A stretch of 64,000 nt of DNA, from contig OZ020489.1 in assembly GCA_963971405.1 (NCBI GenBank), positions 2,604,001 through 2,668,000 on the forward strand, in the 5' to 3' direction. Shown one piece after another: positions 53,400 through 64,000 of the stretch. This stretch comes from Psococerastis gibbosa (lineage: Eukaryota; Arthropoda; Insecta; Psocodea; Psocidae). Made by a program: the position numbers and the translations under genes. The notes under the pieces were generated by a model that worked only from the letters and a program-made list of their open reading frames with translations, did not search any database and was not told the origin of the DNA. Each line of letters begins with the position of its first letter. Within the stretch, counting starts at the first letter, position 1.

Positions 53400-54250
53400 G
53401 CTGTACAACACAATGTAATAGATACGCAATGCTGTAACACTCATTATTTGGTATAGGGGCTGGGCATGGAATGCAATGTTATGTTCAAAGCTGAGAGCTG
53501 TGACGTGATTGAATTCAAGCCCAATTATTTTATAAGGGAAAGTAATGGAATAAAAAATCTTCCTAAGATCCATACAAGGGCCAGCAAATTATATTGTATA
53601 ATTTAACAGAAATATATATATATATATATATATTTATTTATTTATTTAATCGCAACTCACAAATACATTAAAAATCATCTCGCTCTTCGTATTATACTGT
53701 ATTTTAGTGATGCAATAAGAATATTTTTTTTAGTATCTGTGTCTCTGTGCCGGATATCCTAAAAAACCGGATGTATCCCGTAACGAAGGAACAAATCAAA
53801 AATGCATTTGCCCATTTTCGAATTTTATTTTACAGCACATTTTGTGACATAAAATTCATCACAAAAACATCATTTTCCTGGGTAATTCCCCCAAGGCAAC
53901 CTCTACAACAAAGAATAGCATAGAAAGCCTTTGTTATTCGATCTCAGAAATCCATAATTCTATTATTTTATAGGATTAACAGACCATTGGGGGGGGGGGG
54001 GGAGCCTTATGGGTATAAAAATTCAAATTTCACAACCTATATAAATTATGACATCCCTTACAAGAACATTTTCCTTTGCATTGCTATGTAAAGTATGTGG
54101 ACTTAATACCAATCGGTGTCAATTACTGAACTTGATTTGTGTAAAATAACAGACACTGAGGATTTCAAGTCAGAGAAATGCAAAATGTATGGCCAATTGG
54201 TGTTACAGTAGGTAGTGATATACTCTACATAAAAGTGTAGAGAAACATTT
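53400..54250. other. No gene found; TA microsatellite
   Basis: A (TA)n run at 53612-53632 is followed by TTTATTTATTTATT. A 14-base G run lies at 53990. No coding signal. Confidence 0.45.
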
Positions 54251-54252
54251 TA

Positions 54253-55118
54253 GGGAGATTCATCTACCTATTGAGATGGCGACCAATGTTCGACATCCGG
54301 AAAATTCCTTCACAACTTTTCATTTCATGGCCCCCTGAGTCTAAAACCACCCTCCGTTCAAAATTATATATATATACATAGCCGGTTTTACCATGTGGCG
54401 AGTGTGACAAGAAACACAGGCCCCGCGCTTTCAGGGGGCCCCGCGCATGGCAGAATTTTTCATAGTAATATATAATTTTTTTAAATTACTGAAAATAAGG
54501 GCTAAATTCGTCCATGAGTACGTATGGCTACATTGTTGTCAGTTTAACCCCCCCCCTCCCCCGCCTCGCCCGAGAAAATATATCCTAAGGTAGGAGCCCC
54601 GCGCCATGGAACCTCCACAGGCCCCGTGCCTGGTAAAACCGGCCCTGTGTATGTATGTATGTATGTATGTATGTCGATTTTAGGAAATACTCTAACTTCC
54701 GTAAATATTATCCGATTTTGATGAAACTTGGCACAAAAATTGATCCAACAAATGCCTTGATCGAGTTCGTTATAACCAGCTAGATCCACTGTTAAGTTAC
54801 AAGATGGCTGCCGATTGAAACCTTATATCATTCATATCTCAGTTAATATATTGGTCGCAGAGGAATGAATTAAAATTTGACTGAAAGCCCGTATTATTAT
54901 CTACGATAACGGTGATCAACACATTATACGACAAATCAACCTATTTAAGATGGCATCCAGTCAAAGTGAAAATAATTTGATAAGTAAAAGTTCATAGTCG
55001 TCATTGTTTGGAACACAAGTGTGTTTTGTGTGGTGATGTTGTGGTCGGGGAAATAATGAAGTACCTACATACACAGCGTAGGTAGCGTATAGGAAGAGTA
55101 GGGTCTGCGGAATCTCCT
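54253..55118. mobile_element. TA-flanked MITE (GGGAGATTC ends), copy 2, carrying a nested hAT
   Basis: It is the same element as 46182-46758, with ends TAGGGAGATTCATCTACC and GCGGAATCTCCTTA. A foreign block of about 266 bases at 54379-54645 lies between its TATATATA-like and GTATGTATG stretches. The copy is otherwise collinear, so it gives the filled site for that insertion and copy 1 the empty site. Confidence 0.65.
54379..54645. mobile_element. hAT-like MITE nested in a TA-flanked element
   Basis: The ends read CATAGCCGGTTTTACCA and, reverse complemented, CAGGGCCGGTTTTACCA. The flanks TATATATA and TGTATGTA agree at 6 of 8 positions but are low-complexity. The body has the GGCCCCGCGC words typical of this end type and a C run at 54547. 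Confidence 0.65.
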
Positions 55119-55127
55119 TACACCTGA

Positions 55128-55388
55128 AAAAATTTTTTTGAAAAAATGAAAGCAAATTCACGCTCAAATGCATTGCGTGCCCTGCCATTATTGCTGTGTG
55201 GTAATGTGTTGGTCTGTCCTACCTCGTTACCTCCAGTGGCGTCAGGTGGACAACCCCCCCCCCCCCGTGATATCTGAAATTTCGAAATGTAACCATAGGA
55301 AAATTATTTAACATGAAATTAATCATTTTCTCTCCCTACTAATTGATAAATTGGAAAGCAGGTTCGAGTAAACTCGGACCGGTTCTTT
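55128..55388 (+). mobile_element. (CTGT)n-bearing element, 3' fragment
   Basis: Only the 3' third is present, from AAAAATGAAAGCAAATTCAC to GGACCGGTTCTTT, with a C run at 55253. It starts immediately after the TA-flanked MITE ending at 55118. Confidence 0.65.
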
Positions 55389-56340
55389 TTCTATAGGATA
55401 TGACTTTTTTTAATCGATAAGTTTTTCCTTACAATTTAGATTTTGTAGAGCTAATGGTCAAGGTAGAGCATTCACTGTCAGTCCTCAGACTCAGATTCTC
55501 AACTGGTTGCGTTCCTTATTTTGTCATCATGTTAGGTAGGCCTCATTATTTTCCAATTCGCAAAGTGGAGGCAATAACGTGAAACCATTGTATCATGAAT
55601 TTGTAAAATAGATACCTACCTACCAATAATAAAAGTTGTAACTTCCTTACAACTTCCCGGATTTTAGTGGGGGGGGGGGGCTGGGTGGGAAACGGATATT
55701 AGTCTGCTACTTATTTCCCCTGTCTTATTTGCCGCTACGTTCTCATTTTCCATTCTCAAAATCTTTCATTTAATTACATGTTTAAAGATTTTGCTATCCT
55801 GCTTTGCTATTATTTACATTATTTCCATGTAATAACATGATAAATAAAAGTCTAAGTTATCCGGGCATACGTACAAATTATCCTTAAAAAGAAACGTTGA
55901 TAGTAAATTTACTTACGGGAGTTATAGAGGCCCGGCCCACTGTTGTTTGAAAAGTATGCGTAATAGAACCGTTCATTGTTGCATACAACACTACAATTAG
56001 GTGCATAATATTCTCTGGGCTGTATTGGGTTACATGTTAAAACATTTGAACGCCGTCTACTTAAGGGTGGGTTAGTTTTAATACCGTATTTGTAATGTAA
56101 TGTAATGTAATTTAAAAGTTTTACAAAAATACAGTGAGTTACAATTTTAGTGTATATCCAGCGTTACCGTTTTAGATGTGGCTCACACTAAGTATCTTAT
56201 ATAGAACTTGTATCGTGAGCCCTTATTGTCTTCAGTAAATCAGTTGATCAGTAAATGAATAAAATAAAATTAAAATAAAAAAAATCGATAAATCGGTCTC
56301 GCCATAAGATATACAAAATACAGTACATGCAACATACATT
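55389..56340. other. No gene found
   Basis: There is a G run at 55668 and a TAATGTAATGTAATGTAAT repeat near 56090. No exon or known repeat is recognised. Confidence 0.4.
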
Positions 56341-56343
56341 TAG

Positions 56344-56598
56344 TAGTAGCAGTAGTAGTAGTAGTTTGGTTGGACACAGTCCCAGGCCACGGTGTGGGCC
56401 CATAGGACAGGGGACCTCCTGATTATAGTGGATTCCGAACCACTTGGGAAACACAGTCAAGTCACACAATTAGTTCGGAGGTGACTAGGACAAGTCCTAC
56501 CATGTTTCCCTACCGGCACTGTGCACACTACCAAGTTATCTACATCTTTGAACCTGCTCTGGTCCGCTGGATTCAACTTGGTAAGGCGGCCGGCTACA
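56344..56598 (-). mobile_element. SINE-like repeat (CTA-tail family), copy 4
   Basis: The minus strand runs from GCCGGCCGCCTTACCAAG to GGCCCACACCGTGGCCTGG and (CTA)n. The short 3' part matches copy 1 rather than copies 2 and 3. Confidence 0.7.
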
Positions 56599-56639
56599 TT
56601 TAGTAGCACATGTTCAATATTGGAAAAATGAACAAATAA

Positions 56640-56965
56640 TAATATTTGTTACCAGGATATTATACATTTTATTTATTACTATTCATATAATTATTATCTG
56701 TTTATTATTATTATTATCTGTCAATTGAAGAGTAATGCTGTAATTCCATCATCGGTACCTTTTACCCATTTCTTGAACTTTTTTAAATTTCCCTCAATTA
56801 ATACAGACTTCATCTCCTGAGACAGACCGTTATAAATTCTACATGCCATGTAGTGTAGGGAATGTTTGAAATGCTCTTTGATGAGCCCTAGATGAAATTT
56901 AAATGAGTCATATAATTCCCTGGATAGGTTATTCTTTTCCAATCGTGCTGGGCCCAACCCTGCAT
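56640..56965 (-). pseudogene. LINE C-terminal remnant with (AAT)n-rich tail
   Basis: On the minus strand a frame reads SLHYMACRIYNGLSQEMKSV then EGNLKKFKKWVKG, the IYNxLPxEIK...xxLKxFKxxV signature of LINE C-termini. Downstream the strand is rich in AATAATAATAA, suggesting the 3' tail. Confidence 0.65.
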
Positions 56966-56989
56966 AATACAGTAATGTGTACTATCAGT

Positions 56990-57345
56990 ATCGGGACGCC
57001 AACGCTCATACCATGTTCAATCTACCAGAATCTATTCAAAACTGTAGAATTATGCACAGCGGGAACATGCTGGGACATGATAACATGCTGAGACTACCAG
57101 TCAGTCTGCATGCGTAACGTCGAGTCCTGATCACCTCCGATTTCATCGTGTGACTTTACTATGATCCCCAAGTGGTTCAGGATCCAATATAATCAGGAGA
57201 TCCACCCTGTCAGTCAACTCCTCTTCTCCCTGAGGTGAAGGAGTCTGTCCTTAGGGTGCCTTTAGTTAATAACCGACTCGCTCCCCCCGTCAGGCTGACA
57301 GGGTTGCTTAAAGCAGAAATGCTGAAAGCAGGCGTTGGAAAACCC
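56990..57345 (+). mobile_element. SINE-like repeat (CAA-tail family), copy 4
   Basis: It is a diverged copy starting near GGACGCCAACGCTCATACC, with core AGTGGTTCAGGATCCAATAT and 3' words GCTGACAGGGTTGCTTAAAG and AGCAGGCGTTGG. The CAA tail is lost. Confidence 0.65.
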
Positions 57346-60300
57346 GAAAGTATCAAAAGTATCACGTTTTGGATGTTGTCGAACCTCCCCACTGCAATTC
57401 GAAAACCATATCGTGTATCAGCCCACAGGTAAGAGTGAACTCAAGGATCAAGATGTTGAAAAAGAATTAGGTTTTCTTTGAAGAATTTATACGATGTAAA
57501 AAAGTGGGGGAATTCAAACTTAATTAATTAAACTAGGTAAAATAAATAAGATTTTAATGTTAACAATCAATAGAATTCCAAATAAACCCGCGAAAACCAA
57601 TCGATTTAATTGAACTTTTGCCCCCCCCCCCCTCTCTCTCTCTCTGAACTAGCTACGCCCAAGTGGGTATAGGTAGTGTGACATTGTTTATACTTAGCGT
57701 TATTGCTGCCGTTGAAAAATTCAGCAGGTGATCTAAAGTTAATAAGGCTACAGTACCGTCCGTATAATTAAGTGAATTTCTTTACAATTGACAATTAGTA
57801 ACGCGCATCTCCAGTCAAGTGGAAGAAAAAGGAACGGCACGTTTTATGACAGCCTTTCGTTTATACAAAAAATGTAAATTAGGTTACTTCTTTGTTAACC
57901 TTACCTGCGTAACATCTTTAGATGATTTTCACAGCAAAATGAATTAATGATATTGTAGGCCTTTGAAAATAACATCTTCAGCTAGAAGTCCCAGTAATAA
58001 TATAATACAATAACTTCATTATTTTCATCAAAAGTCTTTACAATTATAATAATAATAATATGCTGCAGGGCTCAGCACCAGCCGCGTAGCCAGAAATGAT
58101 TTTTGGGGGGGGTCCAGTTTTCATGCAACATCAATATACCTATGTATAGTTTCCCCACTTACGATAGGCTCTCGAATGGGGCGGTGTTTCATTTGCTCCC
58201 CCCCCCCCAATTTTTGAAAATTAGTAGAAACGGAGGAGAGCCGTTCTCATGGACGTACGCAGCATCTAAATGATCATTAAATCGGAAATTAAGATTCCTT
58301 AATTTTCCCTGCCGAGGCACCCGAGGGTTCGGGAGGCCAAAGGGGGAAGGTTTTTGCAAAAAAAAAATGGCCTGAAATTGTGGTGTTTTACACAATTTAA
58401 TTTGCTGTTTTACTCAATTTGGGGGACCCCCCCCCCCCCCCCGCACAGTTGGGAAAAAGGTCTAACCTAACTTTAAGTAAGTAATTCGTAAGTAGTGTGT
58501 GTAAACGTTATTGTATAGTCATCGTAATACTCAGGCACCGAATGATAGTAGGAATCCTGAATATATATAATTATATTGTATATGCACATTCGAAGTTCAG
58601 CATTTAACGAAACATTTTCAGCCTAGTCTGGGCTCAACCAATCAGCCGATTCAATTGGTTGGCAGGGGGAAACCTTGGCCACAGAATATGTATATATTGT
58701 ATGTACGTATGATTGCGAAAATTTGGCACGAGGCCTGTCAAGAAGAAATTTATCGATTTTTACGCATTTTGATAGTATTACAATTATTATATTTTTTTTA
58801 TAGAAAATGATACAATAGTAGATATAGCCAATAACTGCAGACAGCGGTGCCGGGGCCTCCCCCGGGGGAAAGTTTTGAACAACGGATACGGCATTTAGAC
58901 AGTACCGTAGTTAAGTTCACAAGTTAGAGACCGGGATTTATTGAAAAGATAAATAGCCTTTTGGCTCCTCAGTAGGAACTTGCTTTGTAGGTTATAAAAT
59001 TTGTAAATTTGATGAACATTGTAATCTATAAGACAAATATATATACTGTATATATATATATATTGAGACACAACTTACTTATATCCAACTGTAGGGGGAC
59101 ATTTGTTCTACTTAAAGAAGCCACCTTTATGGCTTAGCCTCATTGATATTTCTTGGGAGATTTTATTTCTTTCACCCGCTAGTTTTTCACCCCTCCCGCG
59201 GTTGTCCCTTAACCCCTGCTGGCTTTTTAATTGGCAGTCGTGTTTTGACGTGAATCATGTAAACACAGCCCATCAGCCTTAAGCTATTTAATGAAGCTTT
59301 AATGTTGACACTGCGCATGTTGACAGCCCTGCGGGCAGTTTGTCGGCTTGGCAACATTGCCTTACCGCTTTACTTTCAACGACCGGCAATTTAATCAAAT
59401 TTATGCATCCTTTATTATCTAATTACTGCTTTTTGCTGATGTAAAGTTGTGGACATTTTTCCAACTGCGGTTCTTTTACATGAGAATTTTTTAAATCAAA
59501 ATAATTAGATTTAACATTTTTCGGTCGGACCTAGAGGGGGTAAGGGGAGTCACGACTCTCTTCAAAATGAAATGGGTTTGCACTAGATAGAAATGAACCC
59601 GACGGTGAATAAGTCTATGTATTCATACAGACGTAAAGTCTAGTTGACTAAAGCATATATATATATATAATCAAGAACGGTTACGGTTGGACTAATATTA
59701 ATGACCTGAAATATTTTGGATTCATCTTCCCCCAAAGAGCAGAATACTTATTAAAATAAAAAAATTAAAAATAAAATATATAATATCGGAAAAAAGAAAT
59801 ATATAGGCTACAGTACATATAAAAGTAATATACAGTAAATGAAACACAAATTAGTTCCCAAAGTCTCCTAGCTAACTAGCTCAATGTTGCAATAGCATTC
59901 ACCTAGGCTTTAACAGTTTTTCGAACCTCAAAAAAATAAAAAAGATCAAGAACCCTGGGTACGATAATCTAGATTTCCCTGAACTAGGTAGGCCTATGGG
60001 TTTTGAAAATAAACTGCCAATAAATTTCAAAATGTTGAGCAGCCATAAAGCGTTATTTTCTCACACTATTGAATTCATGTTGAGTTGAATATTCGTACTT
60101 GAAATAACAGTCTAAGGAAATAAATTTGACAACGCTCACCTTGGGAAAATTTCAATTTTTATTGAGAAGAGAACTGGGAAAATATTACACTACAATATAG
60201 TTACTGACTTTTGATAGAGAAGGTAAACACAGTTTTGTTATGTAATGTATATTGTATATATACAAGTAGGTAGTAGTTGGCTATAGGCTAGAAAAAAACT

Positions 60301-60564
60301 AAAATACTCCTTTACGAAAACCCAGATCGTTTTCCACTTCAATGCGTCTTTTCCCAGTAATTCAATAACCGCCTAACACAATTACCAAATCCCAAGAGAC
60401 CAGAAAGGGCGACATATCTGGCACCCTGACAGGTTTTACTAGCAATTTCAATCACGTGAACGGTCATTCAGACAATCAAAACTAGCAGTATATTGGATGC
60501 ACAATATTTTCTGATTGGTCGGACGGCACTGTGTTTCCACAAGCTACGAGCAATGGTTTGTTAA
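57346..60564. other. Longest stretch with little recognisable repeat; no gene found
   Basis: There is a hAT-type end at 58078 (CAGCCGCGTAGCCAGAAAT followed by a G run) and C runs at 57620, 58199 and 58430. TA microsatellites lie near 59050 and 59658. The block 59160-59530 is of balanced composition and looks unique. No open frame is convincing. Confidence 0.4.
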
Positions 60565-60770
60565 ATAAATAAGGACTTTTTGTTCTATTACTAAGCCAAC
60601 GTAGTGGAGTTACGGGTATAAAGCCTTCTCTTACACTCAACTAGGAAGGCCCGGGGCTACCTGCTTTACATGCTCTCCGAAGCATGGCCGGCAAATGTAG
60701 CCAGTGTGGTAATCGAACCAGCAACCTTTCGGGTGAAAGTCAGAGTCCGTACCACTACTCTACATTATAT
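60565..60770 (-). mobile_element. tRNA-derived SINE, nearly full length
   Basis: The minus strand holds GTAGAGTAGTGGTACGGAC, a B box degraded to GGTTCGATTACC, GGCCATGCTTCGGAGAGC and the tail GTCCTTATTTATTT. The mutated B box suggests it is not transcribed. Confidence 0.72.
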
Positions 60771-60941
60771 ATATTGAATTGTATTGTTTATTTTATACTC
60801 TACAATTTCCTGACATTGTTCTGATTATTCATAATTAATGAGCTTTAACATGAGTATTGGCACCAAAGACTAACTTTCAAAATAATAGCCTTTGTGACTT
60901 ACCTTTTTTTTGCCTCTACATCTGCTACAGTGCGCAAAATT

Positions 60942-61887
60942 AAAGAACCGCTCCGAGTTTACTCGAACATGCCTTCCAATTTATTCATTAGTAGACAGAG
61001 AAAATGGGTCATTTCATGGTAAATAATTTTCCTATAGTTAAATTTCGGGCATCTCGGGGGGGGGGGGGGGGGGGTTGTCCACCTGACGTTACTGAAGGTG
61101 AGGTAAATTCTAGATTGGTCAGACCAACACATTACCACACAGCAATAATGGCAGGGCACGCAATGCATTTGACCGTGAATTTTCGATCATTTATTCATAA
61201 ACATTTTTTTTTTTTTTGCACAAAACCAAATAGTTTTTTGGGAAAGCAACCTGTCCGGTTTCGTTACTCAATTTAACACCTAATACATACCTGAAGGTAG
61301 AAATAATCGATAGAAAGGTCACAGAAAAATTATTTTTTAGTCATTTTTCATAAAAATTAAGTTATTTTTATTTTATAACCCCCAGAAGCAAACTATCAAG
61401 GGGCAAGCGACCCCCTGCATTCTATCAAAATTAATAACGACTACAACATAATAAGCCTATGTGAATTTAAAATACATCGTTGGAGCCGTTTTTGAGAAAT
61501 AATTTTTTTATACGTTTTTTGGAGTTTTTTGAGAATAAAACCCCCCAAATTGAGTTAGCCCAAAATAAAAAAGGTATGATTTTTGTGAACCTACATTCAA
61601 AATTTCATCAAAATCGACTGAGTAGTTTGCCCGGAAATCGACAATAATAGACAGACAGACAGACAGAGCGTCAGACTGACAGACAGAGCTACAAACTGAC
61701 AGACAGAGCGACAGACTGACAGATAGAGCGACAGACAGAGCGACAGACAGACAGACAGACATTTCGTAAAAATCACTTTTTTGGGTTCCTGGGACCTCGA
61801 AACGTGTAAATCTGTTGTAATCTCGGAATCGAAAATTTCGACCATCACAAAGCTTTCCTTATAGGTACAACGTATAAATTGGAAAGC
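60942..61887 (-). mobile_element. (CTGT)n-bearing element, longest copy with expanded microsatellite
   Basis: It has the ends AAAGAACCGCTCCGAG and GTATAAATTGGAAAGC on the plus strand. The microsatellite at 61650-61762 is expanded and reads ACAGACTGACAGACAGAGCG in variants. An 18-base G tract lies at about 61057. Open frames across the microsatellite encode only Ser/Val/Leu/Cys repeats and are not genes. Confidence 0.7.
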
Positions 61888-62976
61888 AAAAATGACATGA
61901 AGAACAATAGAAAATATATCCAATAGTACTTTTAAAATAAACAATAGCTAGCCTATGTACTGTATTATTGTTTATGCATAAATCAACAAAGACAATGCAT
62001 TCTTCCTGAGTAGTAACTCGAGCCACGGTACCCCCGGTATACCCTAGAGATCATAGACACTGTCAGATATAGTGCAAATATGGAATTTTGTACGCGGAGC
62101 ATAGAGTGCTTGTCTCTGTTCGAAAATTTCTATGCAGCAGAAAATATTGAAATGCTAATTTTCTTGTGACAAAGCTTTCTCTTGAGATTCATCAGATTCC
62201 TTATAAGCTCTATGTATTGACATGCTGTATGCTGTAGCGAATATTAAGATCATCCGGAACGTATATAGGCCTAATGATTACTTCTAGATCACGTTAAAAT
62301 CAGTCAGTTTCAATTTCTTATTTAATTTATTACGTAAATTATAATGATTTGGATCATCCAAGTTAAACAAAAATGCGATATTATAGCTAGCTCTGCTACG
62401 ATACATAGTGTTTCCTGTGAAATTCTAATTTGCACAAAAACACGTATTGGGGGTGTCCGATTTCCTCTTAAACTGCTAATTGTTTCTCGAGCCTCCTGTA
62501 ACCGCTTTATAACCTATACGTGTAATCGTTAATAGTACCATACATTCTCCCCTAAATTAGCTACCTTGGGATTTTAGGGCCATCCCACTACCATGATACA
62601 ATTTATTTCATTAAGTTAAAATCTTCAACAGGAATATAAATGAATACATGACCTTGAGTACACACTCAAAAATTTATTCGACCCAATATTTATTCGATGG
62701 AAGGAATGGTCTGAATGTTGATGTTGAAATATATAGCCTACGATTTGAATCTGAATTTTGGTGACACAATTTCGAATTTTTCTTGGACCCGTATTTATTG
62801 AAACAATATTGGAGTGTGTATAGGGGGATATTGAGCAATTAATAAAAACAACAACACCTACAAAATAAACTACAACTAAACTGACACCATCTTTAAATCC
62901 CAAATTCATAAACCTACATATGGACTTGCACATGTATGCAGCTCTAAGGTAAGTCATAACAAATTGTGCTGTAAGC
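61888..62976. other. No gene found
   Basis: The stretch has only short frames on both strands. A 128-codon minus-strand frame (63011-62625) begins inside a hAT-like element and has no recognisable domain. Confidence 0.4.
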
Positions 62977-63476
62977 CAGTGGTGGGTCCAGAGGGGAGGG
63001 GCCATCCACACGAGAAAAATTAGCGTACCCTATATAAAATAAGACATTCCAAACAAAAACCTTAGTATGGTAACGTGAATATGTCTTCCATGTTTAAATT
63101 ATAAATTTTAATGCTGTAAAAATAGTATAACCCCACTATTTTGAATTTATATTTTCAAATTTTTCCCCCGGGGGAGACCCCCGCGGCCTCCTGTTGCCAG
63201 CAATATGAATAAGCATTTAAGCATTCCTTTGTAAGCATTAAAACATCTATACTTTACTGCGGTTAAAATGCGTAAAACACACTATATTGCTCATATATTT
63301 AAAAAAAATTCTCCCGGGGGTAACATATCTCCATCAGGCGCGTAGGCTTTTCAAGTAATGCACTGTAAATTGATGTGCCTAGTTTCGCTACCAAACACAC
63401 CAATTGCACAATCGCTAAGAATTAATTTGGCTTGGTAGCTTTTCCCGGAATGGCACCCTCCGAAAATCTGTCCTTG
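62977..63476. mobile_element. hAT-like element (CAGTGGTGGGTCCAG end)
   Basis: The flanks CTGTAAGC and CTCTAAGC match at 7 of 8 positions. The left end is CAGTGGTGGGTCCAGAGGGG and the right, reverse complemented, CAAGGACAGATTTTCGGAGG. The body shares GAGAAAAATTAGCGTA and many later words with the 10836-12419 element and shows the uninterrupted site TGCCAGCAATATGAATAAGC where that element carries its LINE. Confidence 0.8.
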
Positions 63477-64000
63477 CTCTAAGCCAACCAGTCACTCGAA
63501 CGAACATATACCATTTCTTTTATAATATTACATACTTGTATATTGTGGGTTATGAATGTAAGGAGCTTTGGTAGATGAATGAATGAATAATAAAATTTAT
63601 TGTCAACGCATAATATTAGTACATGAAAACAGGTACTTTTGTAAATATATTTCTCCCTTTCTACTTTCCTACTTAAAATGGCATTCAAACTTATCTTGAT
63701 TGTCGTTCCCTAATGACTTCAAAACACCCAAAATCTTGAAATAAATACGATACTGGTTTGTGATGAAAGAAGCGAGAAGTCACTAAAACTCGCCGATAAA
63801 AGAGTTATTTGAATTTTCATTTCATTATACCGGGTACCTACTATACCTTCTATTATAACTGCCGAAATTGTATAAAAGGAAAAGGTAGAGGTGAGGAAGA
63901 AAGAATTTTCAGGTCCATTAGCGATATAGGCCTAATACTGTTGAAATTACCTTTTTCAAATGATTTTTCTCTCTGATTTTCCTGATATTCTTTGAATTCT

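Noticed and set aside
61508-61944. Ser/Val/Leu/Cys-rich ORFs on the minus strand
   Set aside because: They are translations of the CTGT microsatellite in a transposable element, with no conservation among copies.

Overview
This window is animal nuclear DNA, almost certainly from an insect. It is AT-rich, has GT-AG introns, and is dominated by transposon remnants. The one clear host gene is an insect-type gustatory receptor with the family's last-exon layout. The density of hAT-type MITEs, tRNA-derived SINEs and short LINE 3' ends recalls large hemipteran genomes such as planthoppers. The species-level guess is inference only.

Host genes. A gustatory receptor gene lies on the minus strand at 51173-48129. 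I reconstruct three phase-0 exons (51173-50043, 48992-48828, 48212-48129) coding about 459 residues. The last exon carries a variant of the family's C-terminal TYhhhhhQF motif. A second, isolated 94-base exon candidate with good splice sites lies on the plus strand at 52733-52826. I could not identify its gene. I see no rRNA, no clearly functional tRNA and no CRISPR array.

Layout. 1-10 kb: SINE, LINE-tail and inverted-repeat copies, plus a five-unit degenerate tandem array (4.4-5.4 kb) hit by a small hAT element. 10-13 kb: a nested stack of three hAT-like elements with a LINE inside the innermost. 14-16 kb and 32.5-34.3 kb: inverted pairs of a 0.85 kb element carrying a (CTGT)n stretch. 16-31 kb: SINE families, RTE-like LINE C-terminal fragments, PIF/Harbinger-like MITEs with TTA target duplications, and palindromic elements with 11-13 bp target duplications. 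35-47 kb: more hAT MITEs, several with 8-bp target duplications readable by eye. 48-51 kb: the receptor gene. 53-64 kb: further MITE, SINE and LINE remnants and a mostly unique, gene-free stretch at 57.4-60.5 kb.

The most notable observations are the receptor's missing exons, the nested stack with an intact empty site elsewhere in the window, a family of strongly palindromic elements whose arms resemble a hammerhead ribozyme core, and a tRNA-like cloverleaf in inverted-repeat elements. Most short ORFs in the window are shadows of repeats.
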